From Rhodococcus sp. IEGM 1379 (GTDB lineage Bacteria > Actinomycetota > Actinomycetes > Mycobacteriales > Mycobacteriaceae), in assembly GCF_030056815.1 (NCBI RefSeq), contig NZ_JASHKR010000019.1, positions 1 through 64,000 of the forward strand: a stretch of DNA of 64,000 nucleotides. Direction: 5' to 3'. Below the pieces are notes generated by a model that saw only the letters and a list, made by a program, of their open reading frames with translations, was not told the origin of the DNA and made no database searches. Below, piece after piece: positions 27,447 to 35,774 of the stretch (positions are counted from its first letter, which is position 1; every line of letters starts with the position of its first letter). The position numbers and the translations under genes are program-made.

Positions 27447-28048
27447 ATCTTCGCCCCGAATCCTAGAAGTACCGTTCCGGTGACGCGTTCGAGCATCTGC
27501 CGCACCTTCGGCTTCTCGAAGGTGCTACGTGCCCGTGAGAGCAGTACGACGTACGTGGCGAGCCAGGCGATGGAGATCGCGACGTGGATGAGGACCAACA
27601 ATGCGAGGGACGGTCCTGTCGGCCATCCCGCCGGGACGAGTTGGGGCAACAGTCCGGTGTAGAAGACGGCGATCTTGGGGTTGAGCAGGTTGGTCGTGAA
27701 TCCGGTCTTCCACGTTCCGGCTTTGTGCAAGACCGAAGCGTTCGGTCCGTGAACCGAGGCGGAAGCGCGACTCTGCCAGAGCGCCCGCACCCCGAGATAG
27801 ATGAGATAGGCGGCGCCGGCCAGTTTGACGGCGGTGTAGGCCTCTGCGGACGCGGCGAGAATCGCAGACAGTCCCAGAACGGTCAGGAGGCCCCACACGA
27901 GTAGGCCGCTGACGATGCCGACCGATACCCGAAATCCGGCGGATCGTCCGCCGGTGAGCGCCGCCTGTGTCACGACGGCCATATCCGGTCCGGGTACCAG
28001 CGTGAGTAGTGCGAGGACGGCGGCAGCCGCCAGCAGCGCGGAAATCAT
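27428..28048 (-). CDS. LysE-family amino-acid/metabolite exporter (RhtB type)
   Basis: A 206-residue inner-membrane protein with about six membrane segments. The LysE/RhtB signatures are LTLVPGPDMAVVTQAALTGG at residues 15-34, LAGAAYLIYLGVRALWQSR, and TGFTTNLLNPKIAVFYTGLL. Such carriers export amino acids or homoserine-like compounds. The start ATG 28048 faces a 396-bp non-coding stretch with the DnaA-box cluster. Substrate unknown. Confidence 0.9.
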   Translation of the reverse strand: MISALLAAAAVLALLTLVPGPDMAVVTQAALTGGRSAGFRVSVGIVSGLLVWGLLTVLGLSAILAASAEAYTAVKLAGAAYLIYLGVRALWQSRASASVHGPNASVLHKAGTWKTGFTTNLLNPKIAVFYTGLLPQLVPAGWPTGPSLALLVLIHVAISIAWLATYVVLLSRARSTFEKPKVRQMLERVTGTVLLGFGAKIALEAR

Positions 28049-28156
28049 GCACTAAGTATGGAGAGGTTGCTTGCTTGTGAACAAATCGTGGACCGTTGGT
28101 GCGGAACTGCGTGGACACGCCCGAAAGAGACAAGGTGACAATATTTTGCGCCGAAG

Positions 28157-28275
28157 TTATCCACACTGTGGATAACTTCATCGCTGCAGGTAGGTAGAAT
28201 AACCTTCGTGTAATTCATGTAGTTGTCCACAGGTTATGCACAGACTCGGGTGGGATGTGAATTAAGTTATCCACA
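28157..28275. other. Cluster of DnaA-box-like 9-mers, including a perfect 27-nt palindrome
   Basis: Within the 396-bp gap between the LysE-type gene and the esterase there are four DnaA-box sequences and one near match: TTATCCACA at 28157-28165, its inverse at 28167-28175, TTGTCCACA at 28223-28231, TTATGCACA (one mismatch) at 28234-28242, and TTATCCACA at 28267-28275. The first two form a perfect palindrome with 13-base arms around one central base (28153-28179). No dnaA, dnaN or parAB is near and no long AT-rich unwinding element is seen, so a DnaA titration or regulatory site is likelier than an origin. Confidence 0.65.
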
Positions 28276-28315
28276 CCTGTGTGTGCATCGGTGGAGAACG
28301 TGCCGAACTTGCAAG

Positions 28316-28364
28316 CCCCCCGGGGGTATACCCGGCGGCAGTCAACCCCAAACGAAGGGTTGAC
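28316..28364. promoter_or_regulatory. Palindromic elements upstream of the antigen-85-like esterase
   Basis: CCCCCGGGGG (28317-28326) overlaps GGGTATACCC (28324-28333), and an 8-bp inverted repeat GTCAACCC/GGGTTGAC lies at 28341-28348 and 28357-28364 with an 8-base loop. They are 80-130 bp ahead of the esterase start and could be operators or a leader hairpin. The C/G run ending in GTATA is loosely like CsoR-type copper operators; that match is weak. Confidence 0.35.
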
Positions 28365-28444
28365 CTCGCAGCATTCGTGCTGTCGAATCGTGAGTTACGA
28401 CCGATCAGTCGGGGATGATTGCATGTGAGAAGGGGTGCTCACGG

Positions 28445-29431
28445 ATGCGGAGAAAACGGCAGAAGGCTGGGGTGCTCGGGGTGGCCTTGGCAGTATTTGC
28501 ACTCAGTTGCAGCAACCTTGCTCAGGCGGAACCGCAAGTGCGCGCTCATATCGATCGGATCGACCAACTGACCCCCACTCGGAGTGCGGTGTTCGTCGAT
28601 TCCCCGTCGATGCGACGGGAAATACAGGTTCAGGTGTTGCATCCCGCGGACGGAAACGGCAGTCGGCCGACGTTCTATCTCCTCGACGGGGTGAGTGCCG
28701 GCTCCGAATCCGGATACACCGAAAGTACGTGGACTCAGAAGACCGACATCGAAACATTTTTCGCAGACAAAGACGTCAATGTTGTTCTGCCTGTGGGCGG
28801 CACCGGAAGCTATTACACCGACTGGCGTGCCGATGATCCGAATCTCGGTGTGAACAAATGGGAATCATTTCTTGCCGACGAACTACCGCCCCTGATCGAC
28901 GAGGCCTTCCGTGGCAATGGAACCAACGCGGTGGGCGGAGTGTCCATGGGCGCGCTCGGGGCCGGAAACTTGATCACGCGCCACCCGGACTTGTATACGG
29001 GATTGGCTTCGTACAGTGGGTGTCTCGACAATTCTGCATCGTCGCAGGATTCCGTGCGTGTCACGGTCGCCAGCAAGAACGGCGATGCCACCAACATGTG
29101 GGGACCGGTCTCGGATCCGGCGTGGCGCGAGCATGATCCGTCCTACAATGCAGAGACGTTGCGCGGCAAGGCGATCTATATTTCTTCGAGCACTGGCTTG
29201 CCCGGAGTGTACGACGACCTGTTCACTCCGGACGGGCGTCTGATTGCCGTCGTGGGCGGACCGCTGGAAGCGCTCGCTCATACCTGTACTCAACTATTCG
29301 AGAACAGGCTTGACGGACTCGCAATCCCAGCGGTAGTCGCTTACCGGGACGGCGGAACCCATTCGTGGCCGTATTGGCAAGATGCACTGCATGATTCCTG
29401 GCCGACGCTGCAATCGGCACTAGGCCTCTGA
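28445..29431 (+). CDS. Secreted antigen-85-like esterase / mycolyltransferase family protein
   Basis: About 328 residues. A signal peptide (basic MRRKRQK, hydrophobic GVLGVALAVFAL, likely cut after LAQA) precedes an antigen-85/esterase D fold: PTFYLLDGVSAGSESGY, VNVVLPVGGTGSYYTDW and the nucleophile elbow VGGVSMGALGAGN. The acid residue is probably in YDDLF..DGR and the histidine in DGGTHSWPYWQ. Mycolyltransferases move mycolate between trehalose monomycolate and arabinogalactan; corynebacterial-type genomes carry several. ATG 28445 is favoured over the codon at 28415 because it gives a proper signal peptide. Mycolyl transfer itself is inferred. Confidence 0.85.
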   Translation: MRRKRQKAGVLGVALAVFALSCSNLAQAEPQVRAHIDRIDQLTPTRSAVFVDSPSMRREIQVQVLHPADGNGSRPTFYLLDGVSAGSESGYTESTWTQKTDIETFFADKDVNVVLPVGGTGSYYTDWRADDPNLGVNKWESFLADELPPLIDEAFRGNGTNAVGGVSMGALGAGNLITRHPDLYTGLASYSGCLDNSASSQDSVRVTVASKNGDATNMWGPVSDPAWREHDPSYNAETLRGKAIYISSSTGLPGVYDDLFTPDGRLIAVVGGPLEALAHTCTQLFENRLDGLAIPAVVAYRDGGTHSWPYWQDALHDSWPTLQSALGL

Positions 29432-29524
29432 AGTTCTACAACCCTGAAGTTCTACAACCCTGAAGTTCTACAACCCTGAAGTTCTACAACCCTGAAGTTC
29501 TACAACCCTGAATATCTGCAGCGC
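29429..29524. repeat. 16-bp tandem repeat array starting at the esterase stop codon
   Basis: TGAAGTTCTACAACCC is repeated five times without change at 29429, 29445, 29461, 29477 and 29493, followed by a decayed unit at 29509. The first TGA is the stop codon of the esterase gene. The array fills the space to the convergent MYG1-type gene. There are no spacers, so it is not CRISPR-like. A slippage-prone minisatellite is the simplest reading. Confidence 0.95.
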
Positions 29525-29531
29525 TGAAGTT

Positions 29532-30401
29532 TTACTCTGCGAGAGCGAGTTCCAGCAGCTTCATCGCGTCGTCGCGAGTTTGTGCGGCAGCGATGAATCC
29601 GGCCTTGTGGCAGAACACCGAAGTGTCGACGCCGGTTTCGGCTGCCATGTCCTTGCCGTTGAGGCCGCGCCACAGTTCCGGCAACAGCTTTCGTGAACCG
29701 AACTTCGAGTCGGCCGGCTTGACGGTCTGAATCGACCAGCCGCCGTTGGTGTTCGGGAAGATCGTGAACAGAAGTTCCGGCTGAGCCGACGCTGCACGGC
29801 CGTGCGGAATGAATCGTTCCAGGACGACAAACCGCGGATCCGACGCCTTGGCGTAGGTATCGGCAAATTCGCGTTCGGCTGCTGCGTCGCCGGCGTACTT
29901 GGCGCGCAGGCGAATCAGGACCTGTGTCGCCAGAACCACTGCGAGCTCGAACTGCGTATCGAACTCTTCGTCACTGGACGAGATGGGATTGAACAGGTCC
30001 AGTACCGAAGACAGGTCGAATGGCTTGGTGCCGAACTCGTTGAGGGTGTAGATCTCCTGGCCGTTGTCGACGGCGTCGATGCCTTCGACCAAGCGGCTGT
30101 CGATCCGGCGGCACACGGACTCGTCGCCACCACAGAACTGCAGGCCGAATTCTTGCCACAGCAGACCGAATGCCGAGTAAAGAATGCCGTTGCTGCGCTC
30201 ACCCGCACCGCGCTGATGATGATCGAAGCGTCCGGCTGCGGGTTCGTAGCGGCCGCCGACGTCGAGCACGATGTCTGCGCTGTTCAGGACGTCCTCGTCG
30301 CGGCTGCGAACGACTGTGGCGTCGGGGTACAGCTGCTTGAGCAGCGATACGCCGAAGACGTCGTCTGCGTGGAATTTGCCGTTATGGGTCGCGATGATCA
30401 C
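29532..30401 (-). CDS. MYG1/UPF0160-family putative metal-dependent exonuclease
   Basis: A 289-residue DHH-like protein. The family motifs are present: ATHNGKFHADDVFGVSLLKQ at the N-terminus, DIVLDVGGRYEP, FDHHQRGAGER and DAVDNGQEIY. The C-terminal half contains SKFGSRKLLPELWRGLNG and VFCHKAGFIAAAQTRDDAM. Eukaryotic MYG1 is a 3'-5' RNA exonuclease; bacterial roles are poorly defined. Its 3' end adjoins the 16-bp repeats, and its start faces the 5'-nucleotidase stop at 37 bp on the same strand. Confidence 0.9.
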   Translation of the reverse strand: MIIATHNGKFHADDVFGVSLLKQLYPDATVVRSRDEDVLNSADIVLDVGGRYEPAAGRFDHHQRGAGERSNGILYSAFGLLWQEFGLQFCGGDESVCRRIDSRLVEGIDAVDNGQEIYTLNEFGTKPFDLSSVLDLFNPISSSDEEFDTQFELAVVLATQVLIRLRAKYAGDAAAEREFADTYAKASDPRFVVLERFIPHGRAASAQPELLFTIFPNTNGGWSIQTVKPADSKFGSRKLLPELWRGLNGKDMAAETGVDTSVFCHKAGFIAAAQTRDDAMKLLELALAE

Positions 30402-30438
30402 GTGTCGAGACTAGGCAATCTTGACCGCCGATGCCTAT

Positions 30439-32124
30439 TCAGTCGATGACGTGGATTCGATCGGTGGGCGGCGGGGAGACCGGTGAACCGGCTGTGAAGA
30501 GCGCGGCCAAGGCGTCCAGATCAGTGCCCGCACCGGTTGTTTCCGTCGACTGCTTCAGTGCGGTGAAGCCGTCGCCGCCGTCGGCGAGGAACTTGTTGAC
30601 GGCCACGCGATAGACCACGTCCGGGCCGATATTCTGGCCGTTCAGGCGCATTTCCGAGATCCGGGAACCCGGGGGTGCTTTGCGATCGAGGGTGTAGGTA
30701 AAGCCGTTCGACGGTGCGAGAATCCGTTCGAGGGTGCTGCCTTCGATCGAGTACTGAAACTGCTGCTCCAGGGCTTCTTTCAATACCGACCCTGTGACGG
30801 AGAGCACTTCGAGGCTGTTGCCGAACGGCTGGACCGCGTGAGCTTGGCGGTACGTCACCACGCCCGGACTGAGGTCTTCGCGGATCCCGCCGGGGTTGGT
30901 GAGCGCGATTTGAGCTCCGCGAGCACCTCCAGCGGCCAATTGGCCGTCGGCAACCAGGTTGCCGAGCGTTGATTCGGCGCCGACGATGTGGTCTCGGGTG
31001 AGTGCGGCGGTGAGTGTCCCGACCGGGCGCTGCGCTACTTCCGCGGCTGCCTTCCAGGCGCGATCCGATAGTGCCTGAATCTCGGAATCCGGCGAAATAT
31101 CGTGTGTCACTATCTGATTGAATGCCGATGTCTGGTCCCGCACCACGTCGCGAGTGTTTCGGTCGATGGTTACGTCCGCAACGGAGACGATCCGGCCGTG
31201 CGAGGCGCCCTGCATCACAACTCGGGGATTTCCGGCCGGATCCGGGAATTCGCAGTTGTACTGCTGATGGCTGTCCGCGGTGAAGATGACATCGACCTTG
31301 GGTGAAGCGCGCAATGCGATATCGCGTGCCGGCCCGGACGTGATGTTGCAATCGTTGGGTCCGCCGGCCCGGTCCGGTTCGTCTCCGCGGTGCAGCAGCA
31401 CGGTGATGGCCTTGACACCGAAGAAGTCGAGAATGTCGGCAGTGCGATCGATCGCCTCGACCTCGTCGCCGAATCTCAGATCCGCGATTCCGTCGGGTGA
31501 GACGATCTGCGCCGTGTTGCTCGGGGCAATCGCGATCACTCCGAACGGGATTCCGTCCACCATGTTGACGGTGAAGGGGAGTGTCGCAGGTGTGCCGTCG
31601 GCGTAGGTCATGTTGGCGGCCATCAGCGGAAAGTTGGTACCGCTGAACGACGGACTCAATGTGCACGCATTGGCGGCGGAGCATCCACCCGATTCCAGGC
31701 GATGAAACTCGGCCAGACCCTTGTCCAGTTCGTGATTACCGATCGCCGACGCATTGATCTGCATGCGATTGAGCAGTTCGACGGTTGGTTCGTCGTTGAA
31801 CATCGAAGATTCCAGCGCCGACGCGCCCCAGTTGTCGCCTACCGAGTAGAGCAGCGAATTTGTGGCTTGGCTGCGCAGTTGCGAGACATAGGCCGCGAGG
31901 TATGCCGCCCCGCCGGCTGGTGTGAAGGAACCGTCGGCCTGCATGATCTCGCTGCGTTCGCCTTCCGGGGGCAGCAAGCTGCCGTGGAGATCGTTGAACG
32001 CAAGTAGGCGGACCGAGAGGGTGTTGACGGATTGGGCCGTCGCGACAGCACTCAGGGAGGTTGCGGTGATGGCGAGAAGGGAAGCTGCGAGCACAGCACA
32101 AGCGCGCGTGATGCGTCGCGTCAT
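30439..32124 (-). CDS. Secreted bifunctional UDP-sugar hydrolase / 5'-nucleotidase family protein
   Basis: A 561-residue exported enzyme. The signal peptide (MTRRITRACAVLAASLLAIT, cut near AVATAQS) is followed by a metallophosphoesterase domain: LLAFNDLHGSLLPP, GDNWGASALES, IGNHELDKG, LLHRGDEPD and FTADSHQQYN. The C-terminal 5_nucleotid_C domain (about 345-530) has GNLVADGQLAAGG, NPGGIREDL and DRKAPPGSRI. Such enzymes dephosphorylate extracellular nucleotides for phosphate and nucleoside scavenging. No TM or sortase anchor is seen at the C-terminus. Confidence 0.9.
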   Translation of the reverse strand: MTRRITRACAVLAASLLAITATSLSAVATAQSVNTLSVRLLAFNDLHGSLLPPEGERSEIMQADGSFTPAGGAAYLAAYVSQLRSQATNSLLYSVGDNWGASALESSMFNDEPTVELLNRMQINASAIGNHELDKGLAEFHRLESGGCSAANACTLSPSFSGTNFPLMAANMTYADGTPATLPFTVNMVDGIPFGVIAIAPSNTAQIVSPDGIADLRFGDEVEAIDRTADILDFFGVKAITVLLHRGDEPDRAGGPNDCNITSGPARDIALRASPKVDVIFTADSHQQYNCEFPDPAGNPRVVMQGASHGRIVSVADVTIDRNTRDVVRDQTSAFNQIVTHDISPDSEIQALSDRAWKAAAEVAQRPVGTLTAALTRDHIVGAESTLGNLVADGQLAAGGARGAQIALTNPGGIREDLSPGVVTYRQAHAVQPFGNSLEVLSVTGSVLKEALEQQFQYSIEGSTLERILAPSNGFTYTLDRKAPPGSRISEMRLNGQNIGPDVVYRVAVNKFLADGGDGFTALKQSTETTGAGTDLDALAALFTAGSPVSPPPTDRIHVID

Positions 32125-32242
32125 ACGTCAGGCTCCCTTGCTCGGACCGATCTCGAACCTTCCTGAGTGTGCCTGGCCGCGATAACGAATTCTAGCTCTG
32201 CGCGTAACAGTTAGGTATCAAGTGTCACGCCGGCATCAACTT

Positions 32243-33319
32243 TTACGCACTGATGCCGATGCCGGCCAAGCGTCGGGCAGCGTCGGTTCGGGCGAAAGCG
32301 AGGAATGCGTCGTTCTCTTCTGGATCGCCGATGGTCATCCGGACGCCCTCGGTGCCGTACTGGCGAATCAGGATCCCAGCTTCGGTACTTGCCTCGGCAA
32401 AGCCGGGGGAGAGCTCGCCGAGGGGGAGGTAGACGAAGTTCGCCGACGATTTCGGGACCGTGTAGCCGGCGTCGATCAACGCTGACCGAACGCGCGCCCG
32501 CTCCGCGATGACGCCCTCGGTGCGAGCGAGGAGTTCGTCAGCCGCAGCCAGAGAAGCGATTGCGGCGGCCTGTGCGACGACGCTGACCGTGAACGGCGTG
32601 TGGACTTTGCCGAGCGCGGTAATGATCTCCGGATCAGCCACCGCGTAACCCACGCGAATGCCGGCCAATCCGTACGCTTTGGAGAACGTGCGCAGAACAA
32701 CCACGTTGGGGCGGCTGCGGAACAGTTCGATTCCGTCCGAATCGGAGCGGGAGTACTCGTAGTACGCCTCGTCCAGAGCTACGACGATGTGCGTCGGCAC
32801 CGCGTCGAGGAAGCTCTCGAGTTCCGCCTTCGAGAGGGCGTTGCCGGTCGGGTTGTTGGGGTTGCAGATGAAGATCAGTCGGGTGCGATCGGTGATCGCG
32901 GCCAACATCGCATCGAGATCGTGGCCGAACTCTTCGGTCAGCGGAACCTTCACGGAAACTGCGTGGCCGACCTGGGCGACCACCGGGTACGCCTCGAAGG
33001 AACGCCACGCGAAGATGACCTCGTCACCCTGGTCGCACGTGATCTGAACCAATTCCTGGCACAGCGTCACCGAACCGCAGCCGGCGGCGACATTCGCGGG
33101 TTCGACGTTCAGGAACGCGGCGAGTGCCGCGATGAGGGCGACGGCGGCGTTGTCGGGGTAGCGATTCGCGTTCGCAACAGCGTCGGCGACGGCATCGCGA
33201 ACCCCGGGAAGTGGGCCGATCGTCGTTTCGTTACTCGCCAGCTTGATGGCGCCGGGAAAATTGCGTCCGGGAACGTAGGCGGGAATCGAGGCGAGGTCAG
33301 GCCGAATGCGAGGAGTCAC
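32243..33319 (-). CDS. pat: Aromatic amino acid aminotransferase (HisC2/Pat, Rv3772 type)
   Basis: A 358-residue fold-type I aminotransferase. IKLASNETTIGPLPGVRDAV is the N-terminal signature, FICNPNNPTGNALS and VALDEAYYEYS flank the PLP site, and the Schiff-base Lys is in RTFSKAYGLAGIRVGY. The GTG 33319 start (VTPRIRPDLASIPAYVPG) lines up with the mycobacterial Rv3772 N-terminus; the longer frame to 33364 is not used. Sequence alone hardly separates histidinol-phosphate from phenylalanine/tyrosine aminotransferase activity; position in the Rv37xx block favours Pat. Confidence 0.88.
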   Translation of the reverse strand: MTPRIRPDLASIPAYVPGRNFPGAIKLASNETTIGPLPGVRDAVADAVANANRYPDNAAVALIAALAAFLNVEPANVAAGCGSVTLCQELVQITCDQGDEVIFAWRSFEAYPVVAQVGHAVSVKVPLTEEFGHDLDAMLAAITDRTRLIFICNPNNPTGNALSKAELESFLDAVPTHIVVALDEAYYEYSRSDSDGIELFRSRPNVVVLRTFSKAYGLAGIRVGYAVADPEIITALGKVHTPFTVSVVAQAAAIASLAAADELLARTEGVIAERARVRSALIDAGYTVPKSSANFVYLPLGELSPGFAEASTEAGILIRQYGTEGVRMTIGDPEENDAFLAFARTDAARRLAGIGISA

Positions 33320-33381
33320 TCCCTGATTATGCGCTGCCTGATTCGGTGCGCTCGAGGCGTCCACGTGTCAGAGTAGGAGGT

Positions 33382-34107
33382 ATGTCGGGAATGTTCCGGG
33401 ACACCGCGTATTTGCATTTGCCGGGGGCCGACGGTGACGTCGCCATCGCTGTGCCGCTCACCGTGGTGGAACCTGACGGCCCGACGCGTGGTGCCATCGT
33501 CGTTCTGCACGAGGCGAGGCAATTCGGTGAGGCGCTCCTGGAGTTGATGTCAGCCCTCGCGCTGGAAGGTTGGGTGACCGTCGCACCGCATCTCTTCCAT
33601 CGGGAACCCGAGCAGATGCACGGTGACATTTTCGGTGACAACCTTTTTACCGACTTCGACGCCACCCTCGATTGGCTGACGGTCCGAGATGTTCGGGTCG
33701 ACACCATCGGCGTCCTCGGCTTCGATGCCGCCGGTACAGCCGCAATGCTCGTCGCCACCAGTCGCCCTGTTGGTGCTGCTGTCAGCGTCGCCGCCCGCGG
33801 GATCGTCGACGCGTTGTCCGTCGACGCGCAGGCGCTCATGGAGGCCGCCGTGTCATTACAAGCTCCCTGGCTCGGTTTGTACGGCGACGACGATCCTGCA
33901 ACTCCACTCGAACACGTCAACCAACTTCGGGAGGCGACGGCCAAGGCTGACGTCGCCACCTTGGTGGTGAGCTACTCCGGCTTGGCGCATCGCGCCGACG
34001 AACCACCGCAGGTCCCCGACGGTCAGGACGAGGACGATCCGAATACGGCCTCGATCATCGATGCTCGAACCAGAATTTTCGACTGGTTCGACAGCAACCT
34101 GCGATAA
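33382..34107 (+). CDS. Dienelactone-hydrolase-like alpha/beta hydrolase with altered nucleophile position
   Basis: A 241-residue protein starting at ATG 33382 behind TAGGAGGT. It follows the DLH fold: GAIVVLHEARQFGEALLELM, GWVTVAPHLFHR, DATLDWLTVRDVRVDTIGV, LYGDDDPATPLEHV (acid residue), and a late His in SGLAHRADEP. The elbow that usually reads GxCxGG is GFDAAG, so Asp replaces the catalytic Cys. It may use Asp, or be inactive as a hydrolase. It is divergent from pat, with 62 bp between starts. Confidence 0.75.
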   Translation: MSGMFRDTAYLHLPGADGDVAIAVPLTVVEPDGPTRGAIVVLHEARQFGEALLELMSALALEGWVTVAPHLFHREPEQMHGDIFGDNLFTDFDATLDWLTVRDVRVDTIGVLGFDAAGTAAMLVATSRPVGAAVSVAARGIVDALSVDAQALMEAAVSLQAPWLGLYGDDDPATPLEHVNQLREATAKADVATLVVSYSGLAHRADEPPQVPDGQDEDDPNTASIIDARTRIFDWFDSNLR

Positions 34108-34137
34108 GTGCATGAATTGGGCCGCTGACCACTCGTT

Positions 34138-34167
34138 TTGCCTTTGGTGGTGAGACATGTGTAATCT
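34138..34167 (+). promoter_or_regulatory. Probable promoter of tRNA-Ser(GCT)
   Basis: A -35 like TTGCCT at 34138-34143 and a -10 TAATCT at 34162-34167 are spaced by 18 bp, with the tRNA beginning 37 bp downstream. Confidence 0.5.
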
Positions 34168-34203
34168 TTCATCCCGGCGGTCCGAAAGGATCGGAACCCC
34201 CAG

Positions 34204-34295
34204 GGAGGCGTGCCAGAGCGGCCGAATGGGACTCACTGCTAATGAGTTGTCCCTTTTACGAGGGACCGGAGGTTCAAATCCTCTCGCCTCCGCCA
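34204..34295 (+). tRNA. tRNA-Ser (anticodon GCT)
   Basis: An acceptor stem GGAGGCG/CGCCTCC, an anticodon loop CTGCTAA between CTCA and TGAG (anticodon GCT, reading AGC/AGU), a long variable arm and a TPsiC loop GGTTCAAATCC. CCA is encoded at 34293-34295. Confidence 0.97.
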
Positions 34296-34306
34296 CGCCG
34301 GTGATT

Positions 34307-34335
34307 TTGACCGGCGGGTTTGAAATGATAGAAAT
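34307..34335 (+). promoter_or_regulatory. Possible promoter of tRNA-Arg(ACG)
   Basis: TTGACC at 34307-34312 and an A/T-rich TAGAAA at 34329-34334 are 16 bp apart, and the tRNA starts 34 bp after the latter. The -35 is strong and the -10 is approximate. Confidence 0.4.
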
Positions 34336-34368
34336 TACGACAGCAAGACAAGCAGTACAACAGAACAT

Positions 34369-34441
34369 GCGCCCGTAGCTCAACGGATAGAGCACCTGAC
34401 TACGGATCAGGAGGTTAGGGGTTCGAATCCCTTCGGGCGCA
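34369..34441 (+). tRNA. tRNA-Arg (anticodon ACG)
   Basis: A 73-nt cloverleaf: acceptor stem GCGCCCG/CGGGCGC, anticodon loop CTACGGA between CCTGA and TCAGG (ACG), TPsiC GGTTCGAATCC, discriminator A. CCA is not encoded. A34 of this tRNA is the substrate for the TadA encoded at 42620. Confidence 0.97.
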
Positions 34442-34449
34442 CAAACAGA

Positions 34450-34482
34450 AAACCCCGCCACTTAACAGTGGCGGGGTTTTCT
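34450..34482 (+). terminator. Rho-independent terminator after tRNA-Arg
   Basis: AACCCCGCCACT pairs with AGTGGCGGGGTT around a TAAC loop and runs into TTTT. Confidence 0.92.
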
Positions 34483-34586
34483 GCGTTATGCACGTGCTTG
34501 CGTGACTGTGATCATCACCTCACGGGCGTTCGACGCGCCCAATCGTGACTACCTCCACACCTGTCGCAAATGCCCCATAATAATCC

Positions 34587-35774
34587 GTGCCCTCAATTGC
34601 CTCGTCGCTGTTCTGGATCGCGTTGATCGCTGCGCTCGCGCCCATTGTCGCGGGCCTGTTCCCGCGGCGACTGGTGCCCGAAGTGGTGCTGCTGCTGGTT
34701 GCCGGAGCCGCCGTCGGCCCGTTCGCTCTCAATATCGCGGTCGAGAGTGAAGCGATCGGGCTCCTGCGGGAACTGGGCCTCGGGATGCTTTTCCTGCTTG
34801 CAGGTTATGAGATCGACCGCAGTGAACTCAGCGGCAAGGGTGGCCGACGAGCGCTGTATACGTGGCTGTTCTGCCTCGCTCTGGCTTTCGGAGTAGTTGC
34901 CCTGTTGGGCATCCGAAACGTGATCTCCGCCGAGGCTGCGGTTGCCATCGCGATGACGTCGACTGCTCTGGGTACGTTGCTGCCGATTCTCAAGGACAAC
35001 AAACTCCTCGGCACCCGTTTGGGTAAAACTGTTCTCAATCACGGTGCGGTCGGCGAACTGGGGCCCGTGGTTGCGATGGCCGTATTACTCAGCGCGCGTG
35101 GCGCTTTCCTGTCGTTGGTAGTGCTTGCGACCTTTGCGCTGATCGCTGTGCTTGTTGCCGTATTGCCGACGAAGCTTGTGGCGCAAGGATCATGGACGCA
35201 TCGACTCGTCCGCTCGGGTGCGGATACAACTGCGCAGACGACGGTCCGTCTGACGGTGCTGCTGCTGGTCGGTCTTGGCGTGCTGTCGGCCGTATTCTCT
35301 CTCGACGTCATTCTCGGCGCCTTTGCGGCAGGATTCATCCTGCGGCGCTTGATGCCTGAGGGTGATGAGCGTTTGGAGATCAAACTCGAAGGCATTGCTT
35401 TCGGATTCCTTATTCCAATCTTCTTCATCACATCCGGAATGGCAATCGACGTTTCGGCCGTGGCTGCCAATCCTGTTGTCCTGCTAGCGTTCTTGCTCCT
35501 CATTATCGTGGTCCGCGGTGTGCCTATGTTCATGGCAACAAAGTTCGAGAAGATCGAACCGCCTTTCAGTACCCGCGAGAGTGCGCAGGTGGCGCTGTAC
35601 GGCGCTACCGGATTGCCGATGATCGTGGCTGTTACCGGCGCAGCCGTCAGCGCGGGTCAGATGTCGTCGGACAATGCGTCGATTCTGGTGGCAGCGGGTG
35701 CAATTACCGTTCTGCTCCTGCCGATGTGTGCGACGCTGCTGAACCGACAGGAGAAGTCCAGAACAGAGAGTTAG
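34587..35774 (+). CDS. Cation:proton antiporter, CPA2/Kef family
   Basis: A 395-residue membrane protein with about twelve segments and no C-terminal RCK/TrkA domain. Recognisable stretches are LVAGAAVGPFALNIAVESEA, LRELGLGMLFLLAGYEIDRS, AMTSTALGTLLPILKDNKLL, VLNHGAVGELGPVVAMAVLL, and LDVILGAFAAGFILRRLMPE with LKLEGIAFGFLIPIFFITSG-like text just after it. Kef-type carriers exchange Na+ or K+ for H+. It starts at GTG 34587 and ends 4 bp inside the convergent hydrolase gene. Confidence 0.9.
   Translation: MPSIASSLFWIALIAALAPIVAGLFPRRLVPEVVLLLVAGAAVGPFALNIAVESEAIGLLRELGLGMLFLLAGYEIDRSELSGKGGRRALYTWLFCLALAFGVVALLGIRNVISAEAAVAIAMTSTALGTLLPILKDNKLLGTRLGKTVLNHGAVGELGPVVAMAVLLSARGAFLSLVVLATFALIAVLVAVLPTKLVAQGSWTHRLVRSGADTTAQTTVRLTVLLLVGLGVLSAVFSLDVILGAFAAGFILRRLMPEGDERLEIKLEGIAFGFLIPIFFITSGMAIDVSAVAANPVVLLAFLLLIIVVRGVPMFMATKFEKIEPPFSTRESAQVALYGATGLPMIVAVTGAAVSAGQMSSDNASILVAAGAITVLLLPMCATLLNRQEKSRTES

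Noticed and set aside
28153-28275. Chromosomal or plasmid replication origin
   Set aside because: DnaA boxes are present but there is no dnaA, dnaN, rep or par gene and no AT-rich unwinding stretch. Recorded as a DnaA-box cluster.
28316-28333. Copper-responsive CsoR operator
   Set aside because: Only a loose resemblance, and no copper-handling gene is adjacent. Kept as an unnamed palindrome.
29429-29524. CRISPR array
   Set aside because: The units abut directly with no spacers and no cas genes are nearby; it is a plain tandem repeat.
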